Assembly (NCBI GenBank): GCA_947176285.1
Contig: CAMWQF010000063.1
Location: 1 to 11,075, forward strand
DNA from: an uncultured Porphyromonadaceae bacterium
GTDB lineage: Bacteria; Bacteroidota; Bacteroidia; Bacteroidales; Muribaculaceae
DNA: 11,075 bases
Direction: 5' to 3'
Below the pieces are notes generated by a model. The model saw only the letters and a program-made list of their open reading frames with translations. It had not been told where the DNA came from and did no database searches. The position numbers were made by a program, and so were the translations under genes. Numbering within the stretch: the first letter of the stretch is position 1; the number at the start of each line of letters is the position of its first letter. Below, one piece after another: positions 1 through 7,005 of this stretch.

Positions 1-64
1 AAAATTAAAAAAACTAGTGTTTTATTATATAGTAATATGGCAAAAAAAGTGACAAAGTGACATC

Positions 65-72
65 GGGAGGTG
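65..72 (+). promoter_or_regulatory. Ribosome binding site deciding the polymerase start
   Basis: GGGAGGTG lies inside the longest possible reading frame, which argues against GTG 57 as the true start. The in-frame codons that follow are ATT 81 and TTG 84. TTG is the more usual start, although its spacing (about 11 bases) is longer than at other genes here (5-7 bases). The exact start is therefore not certain. Confidence 0.55.
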
Positions 73-83
73 AAAAAGCAATT

Positions 84-3000
84 TTGTTAGATTTTGTAAA
101 GATATGTACGGAAGAAGGAAAAAGATCTGTCAAAGTCTATCCAGAATTTATCATCAGGAAGTCAAAAGATCTAATGATCCGAGGTCGATCTTTCTACGCA
201 TTTTGGGATGAAGTAAACGGCTTCTGGTCTAAGGATGAAAATCACATTCAGGAAGTAGTCGATAATGCCATACAAGAATACATAGCGGAAAAGCAGTTGA
301 CTCATGTAGATGTTCGGTTTCTTGAAAACTTTTCTTCAAATAAATGGAACGAATGGCAGAAGTATTGCAAGTCCCTTCCTGATAATTTTCATGAATTGGA
401 TTCGACCATTGCGTTCTCTAACGACAAGATTTTGAAGACAGATTATATGACGAGGACATTACCTTACCCTTTGAAATCCGGAAAGATCGATGCTTATAAT
501 CAATTGATGGATACTTTATACGATACGAGCGAGAGACAAAAATTAGAGTGGGCGATTGGAGCAATCATTTCCGGAGAGTCAAAAAACATTCAAAAGTTTA
601 TGGTGCTATATGGCGGTCCTGGAACGGGTAAGTCCACAGTGCTCAATATCATTCAGGACATGTTTCCTGGTTATTATGGGACCTTCGAATCAAAGGCTTT
701 GGGTAATGCCAATAACGTATTTGCTTTGGAGTCCTTTAAAGACAATCCTCTTATAGCCATTGATCATGAGGGGGATTTAAGTCGAATCGAAGACAACACC
801 AAGCTAAATGCCATTGTGTCTCACGACAAGATCTCTGTAAACGAGAAGTTCAAACCAACTTATTCCAACCGTTTCAACAGTTTTTTGTTTATAGGTACCA
901 ACAAACCAGTAAGAATCACCGACTCAAAATCAGGAATTATAAGACGTCTTATTGATGTTATACCAAGTGGAAGACGCCTCCCAAAGAGCGAGTATGATAT
1001 TTTGCTCAAAAAGATAACTTTTGAATATCCCGGAATTGCGTATCATTGTTATCAAGTTTTCAAGGAGTTGGGGGCGAATTATTATAATGACTATATCCCG
1101 ACATCCATGATGGAGCAGACCAATAACTTTTATAATTTCATTGAGGATAATTATGACCTATTCTCTGATCTAAATGAAGAAGATGGTCTAAGTTTATCCA
1201 CAGCATGGACAAGATATAAGGAATATTGTGATGAAGCAAGAGTTCCATACCCCATGTCGAAAATGGTGTTCAAAAATGAACTTATGAATTATTTTGCAGA
1301 GTTCAAGGATCGACATAATGGACATAGGTCTGTATACATTGGATTTCTTCATGATAAGTTCCGATATAAGTCGTCAACCCCAGAAGAAGTGGCTGCGGAA
1401 GGACCTTCTGATGAAAATGGGTTTGAGATTCCAGAGTGGTTGGAAATGGAGGAAAGGGAATCTATATTGGACGAGGTTTTGAAAGATTACCCTGCTCAAT
1501 ATGCTAAGACGGGCGGAACGCCAAATGTCAGCTGGATCAAGGTTAAAACTCGGTTGAGTAGTCTTGATACTACCAAATTACATTATGTGCAGGTTCCGGA
1601 AAAGTTAATAGTTATTGATTTTGACTTAAAAGATGAAAATGGCGAGAAGAGCGGGAAACTAAATTTGGAAGCAGCTTCTAGGTGGCCTCAGACCTACTCC
1701 GAGTTTAGTAAGAGCGGTTGTGGTATTCATTTGCATTATTGGTATGATGGAGATCCAAAGGAACTGAGTCGAGTGTTTGATGAAAATATCGAGATCAAAG
1801 TTTATACTGGAAATAGTTCATTGCGAAGAATGCTATCAAAATGTAATGGAATCCCGATTGCCCACATATCTTCTGGTCTACCTTTAAAAGAAAGGAGTTC
1901 ATCTGTGTTAAAAGTTACAACCATACAAAGTGAGAAGGGATTGCGGGATCTTATAGGTCGGAATTTGCGAAAAGAGATTCATGCAAACACAAAGCCTTCT
2001 ATGGACTTCATTAACACAATTTTGAATCAGGCTTATGATTCTGGTTTAAAATATGACGTTACCGATATGAGGTCTGCTATCCAAAAGTTTGCCATGAATA
2101 GTACTCATAATGCAGATTATTGTATGACCTTGATGTGCAAAATGAAGTTCAAATCCGAAGAGCCAAGCGAGAATGAAGAGAAATATAAGGAAGATGTTCC
2201 CATAGTGTTTTTTGATGTGGAAGTTTTTCCAAATTTGTTTGTGGTGTGCTTCAAACGAATGGGTGAGGGAAATCCGATTATATCCCTGATCAATCCGAAG
2301 CCGGAAGATGTAGAGGAACTTACAAAGTTTAAATTGGTTGGTTTTAATAATCGAAGGTATGACAACCATATTTTATATGCTCGAATTATGGGGTATTCTG
2401 AAAAACAATTGTACAATCTCAGTCAAAGGATTATTGTTGATCAGGATAAGGATGCATTCTTCGGGGAAGCGTACAACTTGTCTTATACGGATATTTATGA
2501 TTATATGTCCGCTCAAAATAAGATGAGTCTGAAAAAATGGGAAATAAAGTTACATATTCTTCATAAGGAATGTCGTTTCCGATGGGATGAAGAAGTTCCG
2601 AAAGAATTCTGGGAAGAAGTGGCTGATTATTGTAAGAACGATGTATTTGCCACGGAGAAGGTTTGGGAGGCTACTCAGGACGATTTCTTGGCCCGTATGA
2701 TTCTTGCTGAGTGGGCTGGCATGACTGTAAATGACACCACCAATAGCTTAACTACCAGGATCATAATTGGAAAAGATCGCAATCCCTGGGATAAGTTCAT
2801 TTATACGGATCTTAGCACCATCTTTCCGGGTTATGAGTTTAATCCGTATGGAATTGATCCAAATCGATATGATAAAGATGCCAAGATTGTTAAAGGAAAA
2901 AGTATCTACAAAGGAAAAGATCCTGGAGAAGGTGGATATGTTCTTGGAAATCCCGGAATATATTATATGGTTGCTGTTTTGGATGTAGCTTCCATGCATC

Positions 3001-4136
3001 CTCATAGTGCCATTCGTCTAAAGATATTTGGAGAGATGTATACCAAGCGTCTAGAGGCAATTGTGGAAGGTCGAGTTGCTATTAAACACGGTGACGTCGA
3101 GCTGGCGAAAGCTTTGCTACCGAAAGAACTTCACAAATATTTGAATGATCAGTCCGGTTGGGCCAAAGTTGCTGATGCCTTAAAGACGGCTATCAATTCT
3201 GTGTATGGTTTAACATCAGCAGGCTTCCCCAACAAGTTGAGAGATCCCAGAAATAAAGACAATATCGTTGCCAAGTATGGTGCATTGTTCATGATCAATT
3301 TAGAGGAGGAAGTTACCAAGAGGGGATATCAGGTTGTTCACATTAAGACCGATTCGATTAAAATAGCCAATGCTACACCAGAGATCATTCAATTTGTAAT
3401 GAATTACGGAAAAGAGTATGGCTACACATTTGAGCATGAAGCGACTTATGATCGTATATGTCTTGTGAATGATGCCGTATATATTGCCAAGTATGCCTCA
3501 GAAGAAACTTGTAATAATTTATACGGATATGTTCCGGGAAAGAATAAGAAGCATCCACTGGAATGGACAGCGACAGGGACTCAGTTCCAAATTCCTTATG
3601 TATTTAAAACTTTGTTTAGTAAGGAGAAGCTTGAATTCTGGGATTTGTGTGAGACAAAGTCTGTGAGTACTTGTATGTACTTGGATTTTAATGAATCTTT
3701 GTGTTTACCATTTGATGAAAATAGAAACACTATTGAGAATGATGATCCGCCAAGTTGCCATGATCGAAGATTTGTGGGAAAGGTTGGGTTATTTTGTCCT
3801 GTAGTTTCGGGAGTTGGAGGAGGATTGCTATTACGAGAGGCTGGAGATAATAAGTTTTCGGCAGTTACTGGAACCAAGAAACCTGGAAAGGGTGATGAAG
3901 CGTATCGTTGGATGGAGTCGGATATGGTACAATCACTTGAATTAGAGGATAAGATTGATCGGAGTTATTACAATCATCTCGTGGACGAGGCGGTGGAAAC
4001 CATATCTGAGTATGGCGACTTCGAAATGTTCGTTTCCGATGAAAAACGATTTATCGATTTTGTAAAAGTCCCAGACGGTTTTTCAGAAGAGGAAGTTCCG
4101 TTTGATCGATACATGAATCATCCGATGGTAGCATAG
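84..4136 (+). CDS. SF3 helicase / AEP-like primase / family B DNA polymerase fusion
   Basis: A phage replication protein that probably unwinds, primes, copies and proofreads DNA. Numbering is from TTG 84 (1350 aa). The SF3 helicase has Walker A GGPGTGKS at 177-184, Walker B LIAIDHEGD at 223-231, motif C FIGTN ending at N273, and arginines at 287-288. An AEP-like domain follows: IDFD (D512, D514), SGCGIHLH with H549, and IEIK with E570. Next is a DnaQ-like exonuclease: DVE (D711, E713), N755 to D760, and Y849 to D853. The family B polymerase has motif A DVASMHP (D967), motif B K1034 to NSVYG (1038-1042), and motif C KTDS (D1090). A further region follows to the C-terminus. The helicase and polymerase calls rest on full motif sets and are firm; the primase call is an inference from three short motifs. 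A GTG at 57 extends the frame by nine codons but has no ribosome binding site before it. H972 and K1088 replace usual family B residues. Confidence 0.9.
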   Translation: MLDFVKICTEEGKRSVKVYPEFIIRKSKDLMIRGRSFYAFWDEVNGFWSKDENHIQEVVDNAIQEYIAEKQLTHVDVRFLENFSSNKWNEWQKYCKSLPDNFHELDSTIAFSNDKILKTDYMTRTLPYPLKSGKIDAYNQLMDTLYDTSERQKLEWAIGAIISGESKNIQKFMVLYGGPGTGKSTVLNIIQDMFPGYYGTFESKALGNANNVFALESFKDNPLIAIDHEGDLSRIEDNTKLNAIVSHDKISVNEKFKPTYSNRFNSFLFIGTNKPVRITDSKSGIIRRLIDVIPSGRRLPKSEYDILLKKITFEYPGIAYHCYQVFKELGANYYNDYIPTSMMEQTNNFYNFIEDNYDLFSDLNEEDGLSLSTAWTRYKEYCDEARVPYPMSKMVFKNELMNYFAEFKDRHNGHRSVYIGFLHDKFRYKSSTPEEVAAEGPSDENGFEIPEWLEMEERESILDEVLKDYPAQYAKTGGTPNVSWIKVKTRLSSLDTTKLHYVQVPEKLIVIDFDLKDENGEKSGKLNLEAASRWPQTYSEFSKSGCGIHLHYWYDGDPKELSRVFDENIEIKVYTGNSSLRRMLSKCNGIPIAHISSGLPLKERSSSVLKVTTIQSEKGLRDLIGRNLRKEIHANTKPSMDFINTILNQAYDSGLKYDVTDMRSAIQKFAMNSTHNADYCMTLMCKMKFKSEEPSENEEKYKEDVPIVFFDVEVFPNLFVVCFKRMGEGNPIISLINPKPEDVEELTKFKLVGFNNRRYDNHILYARIMGYSEKQLYNLSQRIIVDQDKDAFFGEAYNLSYTDIYDYMSAQNKMSLKKWEIKLHILHKECRFRWDEEVPKEFWEEVADYCKNDVFATEKVWEATQDDFLARMILAEWAGMTVNDTTNSLTTRIIIGKDRNPWDKFIYTDLSTIFPGYEFNPYGIDPNRYDKDAKIVKGKSIYKGKDPGEGGYVLGNPGIYYMVAVLDVASMHPHSAIRLKIFGEMYTKRLEAIVEGRVAIKHGDVELAKALLPKELHKYLNDQSGWAKVADALKTAINSVYGLTSAGFPNKLRDPRNKDNIVAKYGALFMINLEEEVTKRGYQVVHIKTDSIKIANATPEIIQFVMNYGKEYGYTFEHEATYDRICLVNDAVYIAKYASEETCNNLYGYVPGKNKKHPLEWTATGTQFQIPYVFKTLFSKEKLEFWDLCETKSVSTCMYLDFNESLCLPFDENRNTIENDDPPSCHDRRFVGKVGLFCPVVSGVGGGLLLREAGDNKFSAVTGTKKPGKGDEAYRWMESDMVQSLELEDKIDRSYYNHLVDEAVETISEYGDFEMFVSDEKRFIDFVKVPDGFSEEEVPFDRYMNHPMVA

Positions 4137-4137
4137 C

Positions 4138-4162
4138 GAAAAAATCTTGTTCTTATATGGAA
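4138..4162 (+). promoter_or_regulatory. Conserved leader hairpin element, copy 1
   Basis: This element begins GAAAAAATCTT, then one variable base, a four-base arm TTCT, a loop TATAT and a four-base arm GGAA. It starts two bases after the polymerase stop codon and lies 30 bases before the next start codon. A second copy at 6512-6536 shares the first 11 bases and the loop exactly. Its arms are CCCT and AGGG, so two base pairs change from T-A to C-G on both sides and a G-T pair becomes A-T. It may be a phage promoter or a small RNA hairpin; the sequence cannot separate the two. The spacing does not fit a normal -35/-10 pair. Confidence 0.5.
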
Positions 4163-4192
4163 ACCAAATAAAAAATAAAGGAGGTACTCAAA

Positions 4193-4552
4193 ATGGGTAT
4201 GAAGAAAACATTTGGTGAAAGAATCGAAGAAGGAAAGGAGAAGGTTAAGGGTTTTGTCGAGGAACATCGGGACGGAATTAACATGGCAATTGGCGGTGTT
4301 ATCGGAGGTGCATCTATGATGGCAGCTTATGTCATCCGGGAGAAGTATCATGAGTGGCTGTTAAAAAGAGACCTTGGAGCCACATTCCAGATAGAAGGAA
4401 CTGTTGGCGATGACGGTAAAGTTGGAATGGCTATATTTAGTACACCTCACCCGGATTTGGCTAGAATCAGTACAAGGTGGGACATATCCGGTATCAAAGA
4501 AATCGCTGAAAACATGCTTAATGTCGCAAACAGTTCCGAAACAAACGAATAA
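4193..4552 (+). CDS. Small single-pass membrane protein, unknown function
   Basis: A 119-residue protein that I do not recognise. Residues 1-27 are highly charged and probably helical. Residues 28-48 (GINMAIGGVIGGASMMAAYV and one more residue) are Gly/Ala-rich and hydrophobic and look like one transmembrane segment. A basic stretch (REKYHEWLLKR) follows, then a mostly polar domain of about 60 residues that looks soluble. A strong AAGGAGGT sits seven bases before ATG 4193; a second in-frame ATG lies at 4199. The gene stands alone between the leader element and an intrinsic terminator, so it could be made from its own short transcript, unlike its packed neighbours. A holin role is conceivable from size and membrane segment, but no lysin gene is adjacent and the long soluble tail argues against it. 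Confidence 0.8.
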   Translation: MGMKKTFGERIEEGKEKVKGFVEEHRDGINMAIGGVIGGASMMAAYVIREKYHEWLLKRDLGATFQIEGTVGDDGKVGMAIFSTPHPDLARISTRWDISGIKEIAENMLNVANSSETNE

Positions 4553-4565
4553 TCCGATCTTTTCC

Positions 4566-4602
4566 AAGGAGGGAGTTTAACCGCTCCCTCTTATTTTTTT
4601 TT
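4566..4602 (+). terminator. Rho-independent terminator
   Basis: GAGGGAG at 4569-4575 pairs with CTCCCTC at 4584-4590 around an eight-base loop, extended by a G-T and an A-T pair outside. The T-rich run TTATTTTTTTTT follows at once. It closes the transcript of the membrane protein gene. The next ribosome binding site begins immediately after the T run. Confidence 0.85.
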
Positions 4603-4616
4603 AGGAGGTTTATATT

Positions 4617-5078
4617 ATGCAGAATAATATAGATAGAATTGGCATATTTCCAGAATTTGGACCAAGTGTTAATATATGTTCGATCCCACCTATTCCTATG
4701 ATTTTACCGTCTCCTCCACTTTTTCAATTATCAGCTTTATGCAATTCATCATGTCAATCATTGGACTACCAAATACAAAACAGTATTCGAGAACTTGATA
4801 ATCAAATGTGTAATGGGATTATGAATCGTATGGGTTATATGCCGCCGATACATCCAATGACTTGTAAGATTGAATCGCGAACTTATGTACAAAAAGCGAA
4901 TTCCCTTGAAAAGGAAAATCTTTCCGTTTCTAGTTTTATTGATTCTTTGCGACAACATTCTTTAGAAATGGCGTCCGAATATGCCCCAGATCAAAAAGAT
5001 CATCCCGTAATACAATATCAAAACCTTTTAATTGACATTATCGAAGATCTTATGAGGAGGGAAGTAAATGGCAGTTGA
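4617..5078 (+). CDS. Hypothetical phage protein with Pro-rich N-terminus
   Basis: A 153-residue protein of unknown function. Residues 21-36 are rich in proline and hydrophobic residues (CSIPPIPMILPSPPLF), too broken by proline to be a normal membrane helix. Cysteines follow at about 42, 46, 65 and 83, and the last 50 residues look helical and acidic. AGGAGG directly after the terminator T run serves ATG 4617. The end overlaps the SF2 helicase start by 11 bases, so translation of the two is probably coupled and they may act together. No catalytic motif was seen. The reading frame is supported by its ribosome binding site, its length and the overlap rather than by any family match. Confidence 0.75.
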   Translation: MQNNIDRIGIFPEFGPSVNICSIPPIPMILPSPPLFQLSALCNSSCQSLDYQIQNSIRELDNQMCNGIMNRMGYMPPIHPMTCKIESRTYVQKANSLEKENLSVSSFIDSLRQHSLEMASEYAPDQKDHPVIQYQNLLIDIIEDLMRREVNGS

Positions 5079-6330
5079 ATTGTCAGCGGAGCAACTCAAG
5101 GCGATCAATAACTTAAAAAATGGATCGATTCTTTGTGGTGGGGTTGGATCTGGAAAATCGAGAACTGCTCTTGGATACTATCTTTTCAAAGTATGCAAAG
5201 GCGATATAGGAGTTATAGATGATCAATTTGGAGAAGTTTTACCGTTTTACCATTCTAGATTTGAACCGATGGAGACACCTAGGGATTTATATATCATAAC
5301 AACTGCTAGAAAAAGAGATTCTCATGAATGGGAAGAGGAGTGCGGTAATTTTTGTTTATACCCGGATCAAGATATCTTGGCAAATGCATATGGCGTGCAG
5401 GTTGTTATAGACAGCTGGAATAACATAAAAAAGTATCAGAAAGTTACCAACGCCTTTTTTATTTTTGATGAACAGAGAGTTGTTGGATCTGGAGCCTGGG
5501 TTAGAGCATTTCTCGATATAACAAGGAAGAACGAATGGATTCTATTAAGTGCAACTCCAGGGGATCAATGGAAAGATTATATCCCAGTTTTTGTAGCGAA
5601 CGGATTTTACAGAAATAAAACCGAATTTAACAGCATGCACTGCATGTTTAGCAGATACTCAAAATATCCAAGGATCGAGAGGTATATTAACGAAAAACTG
5701 CTGATCAAATATCGAGATAAAATACTTGTTTTGTTGAAAGATCGAAGAACAACAGTTCGAGATGTTATTCCTGTAAAAGTTGGTTATGACAAAACACTGT
5801 TTCGAAAGGTTTATGTGGATCACTGGAATCCTTATGAAAATGAACCGATTGAAGAATCTGGAAAATGGTGCTATCTTTTGAGAAAAGTTGTAAATTCAGA
5901 TCCAAGTCGCATATTAGAAGTTGATAAGATTTTGAAAGAAAAGAAATATGTGATCATATTCTATAATTTCAAATATGAACTCGACCTTCTTAGAAGCTAT
6001 TTGGATTCTATCAATTATGTTTACAAAGAATGGAATGGTCAAAAACATGAAGATGTTCCAAAGTGTAAGGACGGTTGGGTTTACCTTGTTCAATATAGTG
6101 CTGGGTGTGAAGCTTGGAATTGTATAACTACCGATACAATTATATTTTACAGTCAAAATTATTCTTATCGGATTGTGGAACAAGCATCTGGAAGAATCGA
6201 CCGGATCAACACGCCGTTTCATACTTTGTATTATTATCATTTGAGATCCAATTCGCCGATTGACTTGGCGATTCATCAAGCATTGAGACAAAAAAGAAAA
6301 TTTAATGAGAGTTCGTTTGTATGGAGGTAG
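5068..6330 (+). CDS. SF2 DNA helicase / ATPase
   Basis: A 420-residue superfamily 2 helicase. Motif I is GGVGSGKS (24-31, K30). Motif II is FDEQR (D134, E135), a DExx box with Gln-Arg. Motif III is LSATP (160-164). The second RecA-like domain has motif V around QYSAGCEAWNC and motif VI QASGRIDRI (372-380, with R376 and R379). Size and motif set fit phage helicases that remodel forks or recombination intermediates, as UvsW-type enzymes do; the exact substrate cannot be read. GAGGAGGG lies five bases before ATG 5068 within the end of the upstream gene, suggesting coupled translation. A small Cys-containing gene starts three bases after the stop. No accessory domain is visible. Confidence 0.9.
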   Translation: MAVELSAEQLKAINNLKNGSILCGGVGSGKSRTALGYYLFKVCKGDIGVIDDQFGEVLPFYHSRFEPMETPRDLYIITTARKRDSHEWEEECGNFCLYPDQDILANAYGVQVVIDSWNNIKKYQKVTNAFFIFDEQRVVGSGAWVRAFLDITRKNEWILLSATPGDQWKDYIPVFVANGFYRNKTEFNSMHCMFSRYSKYPRIERYINEKLLIKYRDKILVLLKDRRTTVRDVIPVKVGYDKTLFRKVYVDHWNPYENEPIEESGKWCYLLRKVVNSDPSRILEVDKILKEKKYVIIFYNFKYELDLLRSYLDSINYVYKEWNGQKHEDVPKCKDGWVYLVQYSAGCEAWNCITTDTIIFYSQNYSYRIVEQASGRIDRINTPFHTLYYYHLRSNSPIDLAIHQALRQKRKFNESSFVWR

Positions 6331-6333
6331 AAC

Positions 6334-6513
6334 ATGTGTGATTTTTGTGAGAATAATTGGAAAGATTGGGATGGTTTTTCCGGTAATTTGGATAATCAGG
6401 GATTTCCTGATCTAACTGATTTTGTTGTAAAGAAACAACTTATTGCGACATTTGCGTATGATTGCGATAGAACCCCGGTCAATCTACCGATTTCTATGAA
6501 CAATAATTCGTGA
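6334..6513 (+). CDS. 59-aa Cys-containing phage protein
   Basis: A short gene with ATG 6334 five bases after a GGAGGT that overlaps the end of the helicase gene. The protein starts MCDFCENNW, a CxxC at the very N-terminus of a type seen in small phage proteins that may bind metal, though two cysteines alone cannot complete a zinc site without a partner. It is acidic and aromatic in the first half. Residues 22-27 (QGFPDL) are encoded by a 19-base stretch repeated exactly in the VRR-NUC gene downstream. The stop codon TGA 6511-6513 shares two bases with the second leader element. Function unknown. The position and ribosome binding site support a real gene. Confidence 0.6.
   Translation: MCDFCENNWKDWDGFSGNLDNQGFPDLTDFVVKKQLIATFAYDCDRTPVNLPISMNNNS
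6395..6413 (+). repeat. 19-base palindrome-containing direct repeat, copy 1
   Basis: ATCAGGGATTTCCTGATCT is identical to 6782-6800. It contains a perfect six-base inverted repeat, ATCAGG and CCTGAT, around GATTT. Both copies are read in the same phase, as QGFPDL. Confidence 0.8.
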
Positions 6514-6536
6514 AAAAATCTTACCCTTATATAGGG
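6512..6536 (+). promoter_or_regulatory. Conserved leader hairpin element, copy 2
   Basis: GAAAAAATCTT, one variable base, CCCT, loop TATAT, AGGG. It matches copy 1 at 4138-4162 in the leading 11 bases and in the loop, while the arms change together and keep pairing. It overlaps the last two bases of the stop codon before it and opens the 177-base leader of the VRR-NUC gene. Confidence 0.5.
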
Positions 6537-6680
6537 AAGGATAAAGGGCGTTTGACCGGCCGATAGAAATATCAGGTGCCTGTGACAGGATAAACAGGAA
6601 TCGATACGCATGTGGTAATGACATGTGTCCAATGACTTAGGATCGAAAACTTAAGCATTCTTCTCGTTATTATTTTTTAG
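6514..6680 (+). ncRNA. Candidate structured RNA or 5' leader
   Basis: No reading frame of useful length fills 6514-6690. Several helices can be drawn on the + strand: CCCT/AGGG (6524-6536); GATA/TATC closed by a GAAA tetraloop (6562-6573); CCTG/CAGG (6579-6589), with a rival partner ACAGG at 6594-6598; and an eight-pair ACGCATGT/ACATGTGT stem (6606-6628). The last is enclosed by TCGAT/ATCGA (6601-6605 with 6642-6646), with CC-GG at 6629-6641 as a possible side arm. It ends in a T-rich run at 6668-6678 but no convincing terminator stem precedes it. I do not recognise it as a tRNA, group I intron, hammerhead ribozyme or known riboswitch. It could be a cis-regulatory leader of the VRR-NUC gene or a separate small RNA. 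Confidence 0.4.
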
Positions 6681-6690
6681 GAGGTTCTTT

Positions 6691-7005
6691 ATGAAAGAAT
6701 CCGATTTTCAGAAGCAGATCAAAAACGAGTTGAAAAATCGATTCCCTGGGTGTATTGTTAAGAAAAATGATCCTAGCGATTATCAGGGATTTCCTGATCT
6801 TCTAATTTTGTTCAAAAACATGTGGGCAACATTAGAAGTTAAGCGGTCCAAAGAAGCAGCGCATAGACCGAATCAGGACTTATATGTTGAACGGTTGAAT
6901 AAAATGGGTTTCTCGTCATTTATTTTTCCTGAGAACAGGGAAGATGTAATGGAGGCGTTGAATGAGTATTTTAACAAAGATCCAAAATTGGATAAATATA
7001 ATTAA
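6691..7005 (+). CDS. VRR-NUC domain nuclease
   Basis: A 104-residue protein made almost entirely of a VRR-NUC (PD-(D/E)XK superfamily) domain. Visible residues are E13 in the first helix, GFPDLLIL with D36, then LEVKRS with E49 and K51 (the D...ExK pair), and Q62 in the next helix. Stand-alone VRR-NUC proteins are common in phages and are thought to cut branched DNA or act in packaging and recombination; the substrate here is not shown. AGGAGGT lies five bases before ATG 6691, preceded by the 177-base structured leader. The end overlaps a zinc-ribbon-like miniprotein gene by 44 bases. The bases coding for the catalytic QGFPDL lie within the 19-base repeat. Confidence 0.88.
   Translation: MKESDFQKQIKNELKNRFPGCIVKKNDPSDYQGFPDLLILFKNMWATLEVKRSKEAAHRPNQDLYVERLNKMGFSSFIFPENREDVMEALNEYFNKDPKLDKYN
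6782..6800 (+). repeat. 19-base palindrome-containing direct repeat, copy 2
   Basis: Identical to 6395-6413, and located over the codons for the QGFPDL segment of the VRR-NUC active site. The neighbouring bases on both sides are also similar, with a one-base length difference soon after the repeat. Confidence 0.8.

Noticed and set aside
15..40. AT-rich stretch with a TATAGT-like -10 before the polymerase gene
   Set aside because: No acceptable -35 at 16-18 bases upstream; AT-rich intergenic DNA gives such matches often. Resemblance to the repeated leader element is partial.
1..60. Possible tail of an upstream gene, or a tiny frame from ATG 37 ending at TGA 58
   Set aside because: Two frames are open from the window edge to stops at 52 and 60, and neither has features that single it out, so no coding call can be made.
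2046..2416. Minus-strand frames of about 100 codons inside the polymerase gene
   Set aside because: They lie opposite strongly supported domain-coding sequence, lack ribosome binding sites and show no motif.
84..4136. Intein or frameshift as the cause of the unusual polymerase length
   Set aside because: No Cys/Ser start with a terminal His-Asn splice motif was seen, and the extra length is accounted for by the helicase and primase-like domains.
4906..4926. GGAAAATCTTTCC, resembling the leader element
   Set aside because: It lies inside a coding region, lacks the TATAT loop and matches only AAAATCTT.
5914..6291. 125-codon minus-strand frame opposite the SF2 helicase
   Set aside because: It covers helicase motifs IV-VI on the other strand; no start signal or family features.
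6514..6680. tRNA, group I intron or self-cleaving ribozyme in the leader
   Set aside because: No acceptor/T-arm with TTC, no intron core segments, and no hammerhead CTGATGA...GAAA arrangement were found.
6646..6680. Intrinsic terminator before the T-rich run upstream of the VRR-NUC gene
   Set aside because: Only three-base stems can be formed next to the T run, too weak to support a terminator call.
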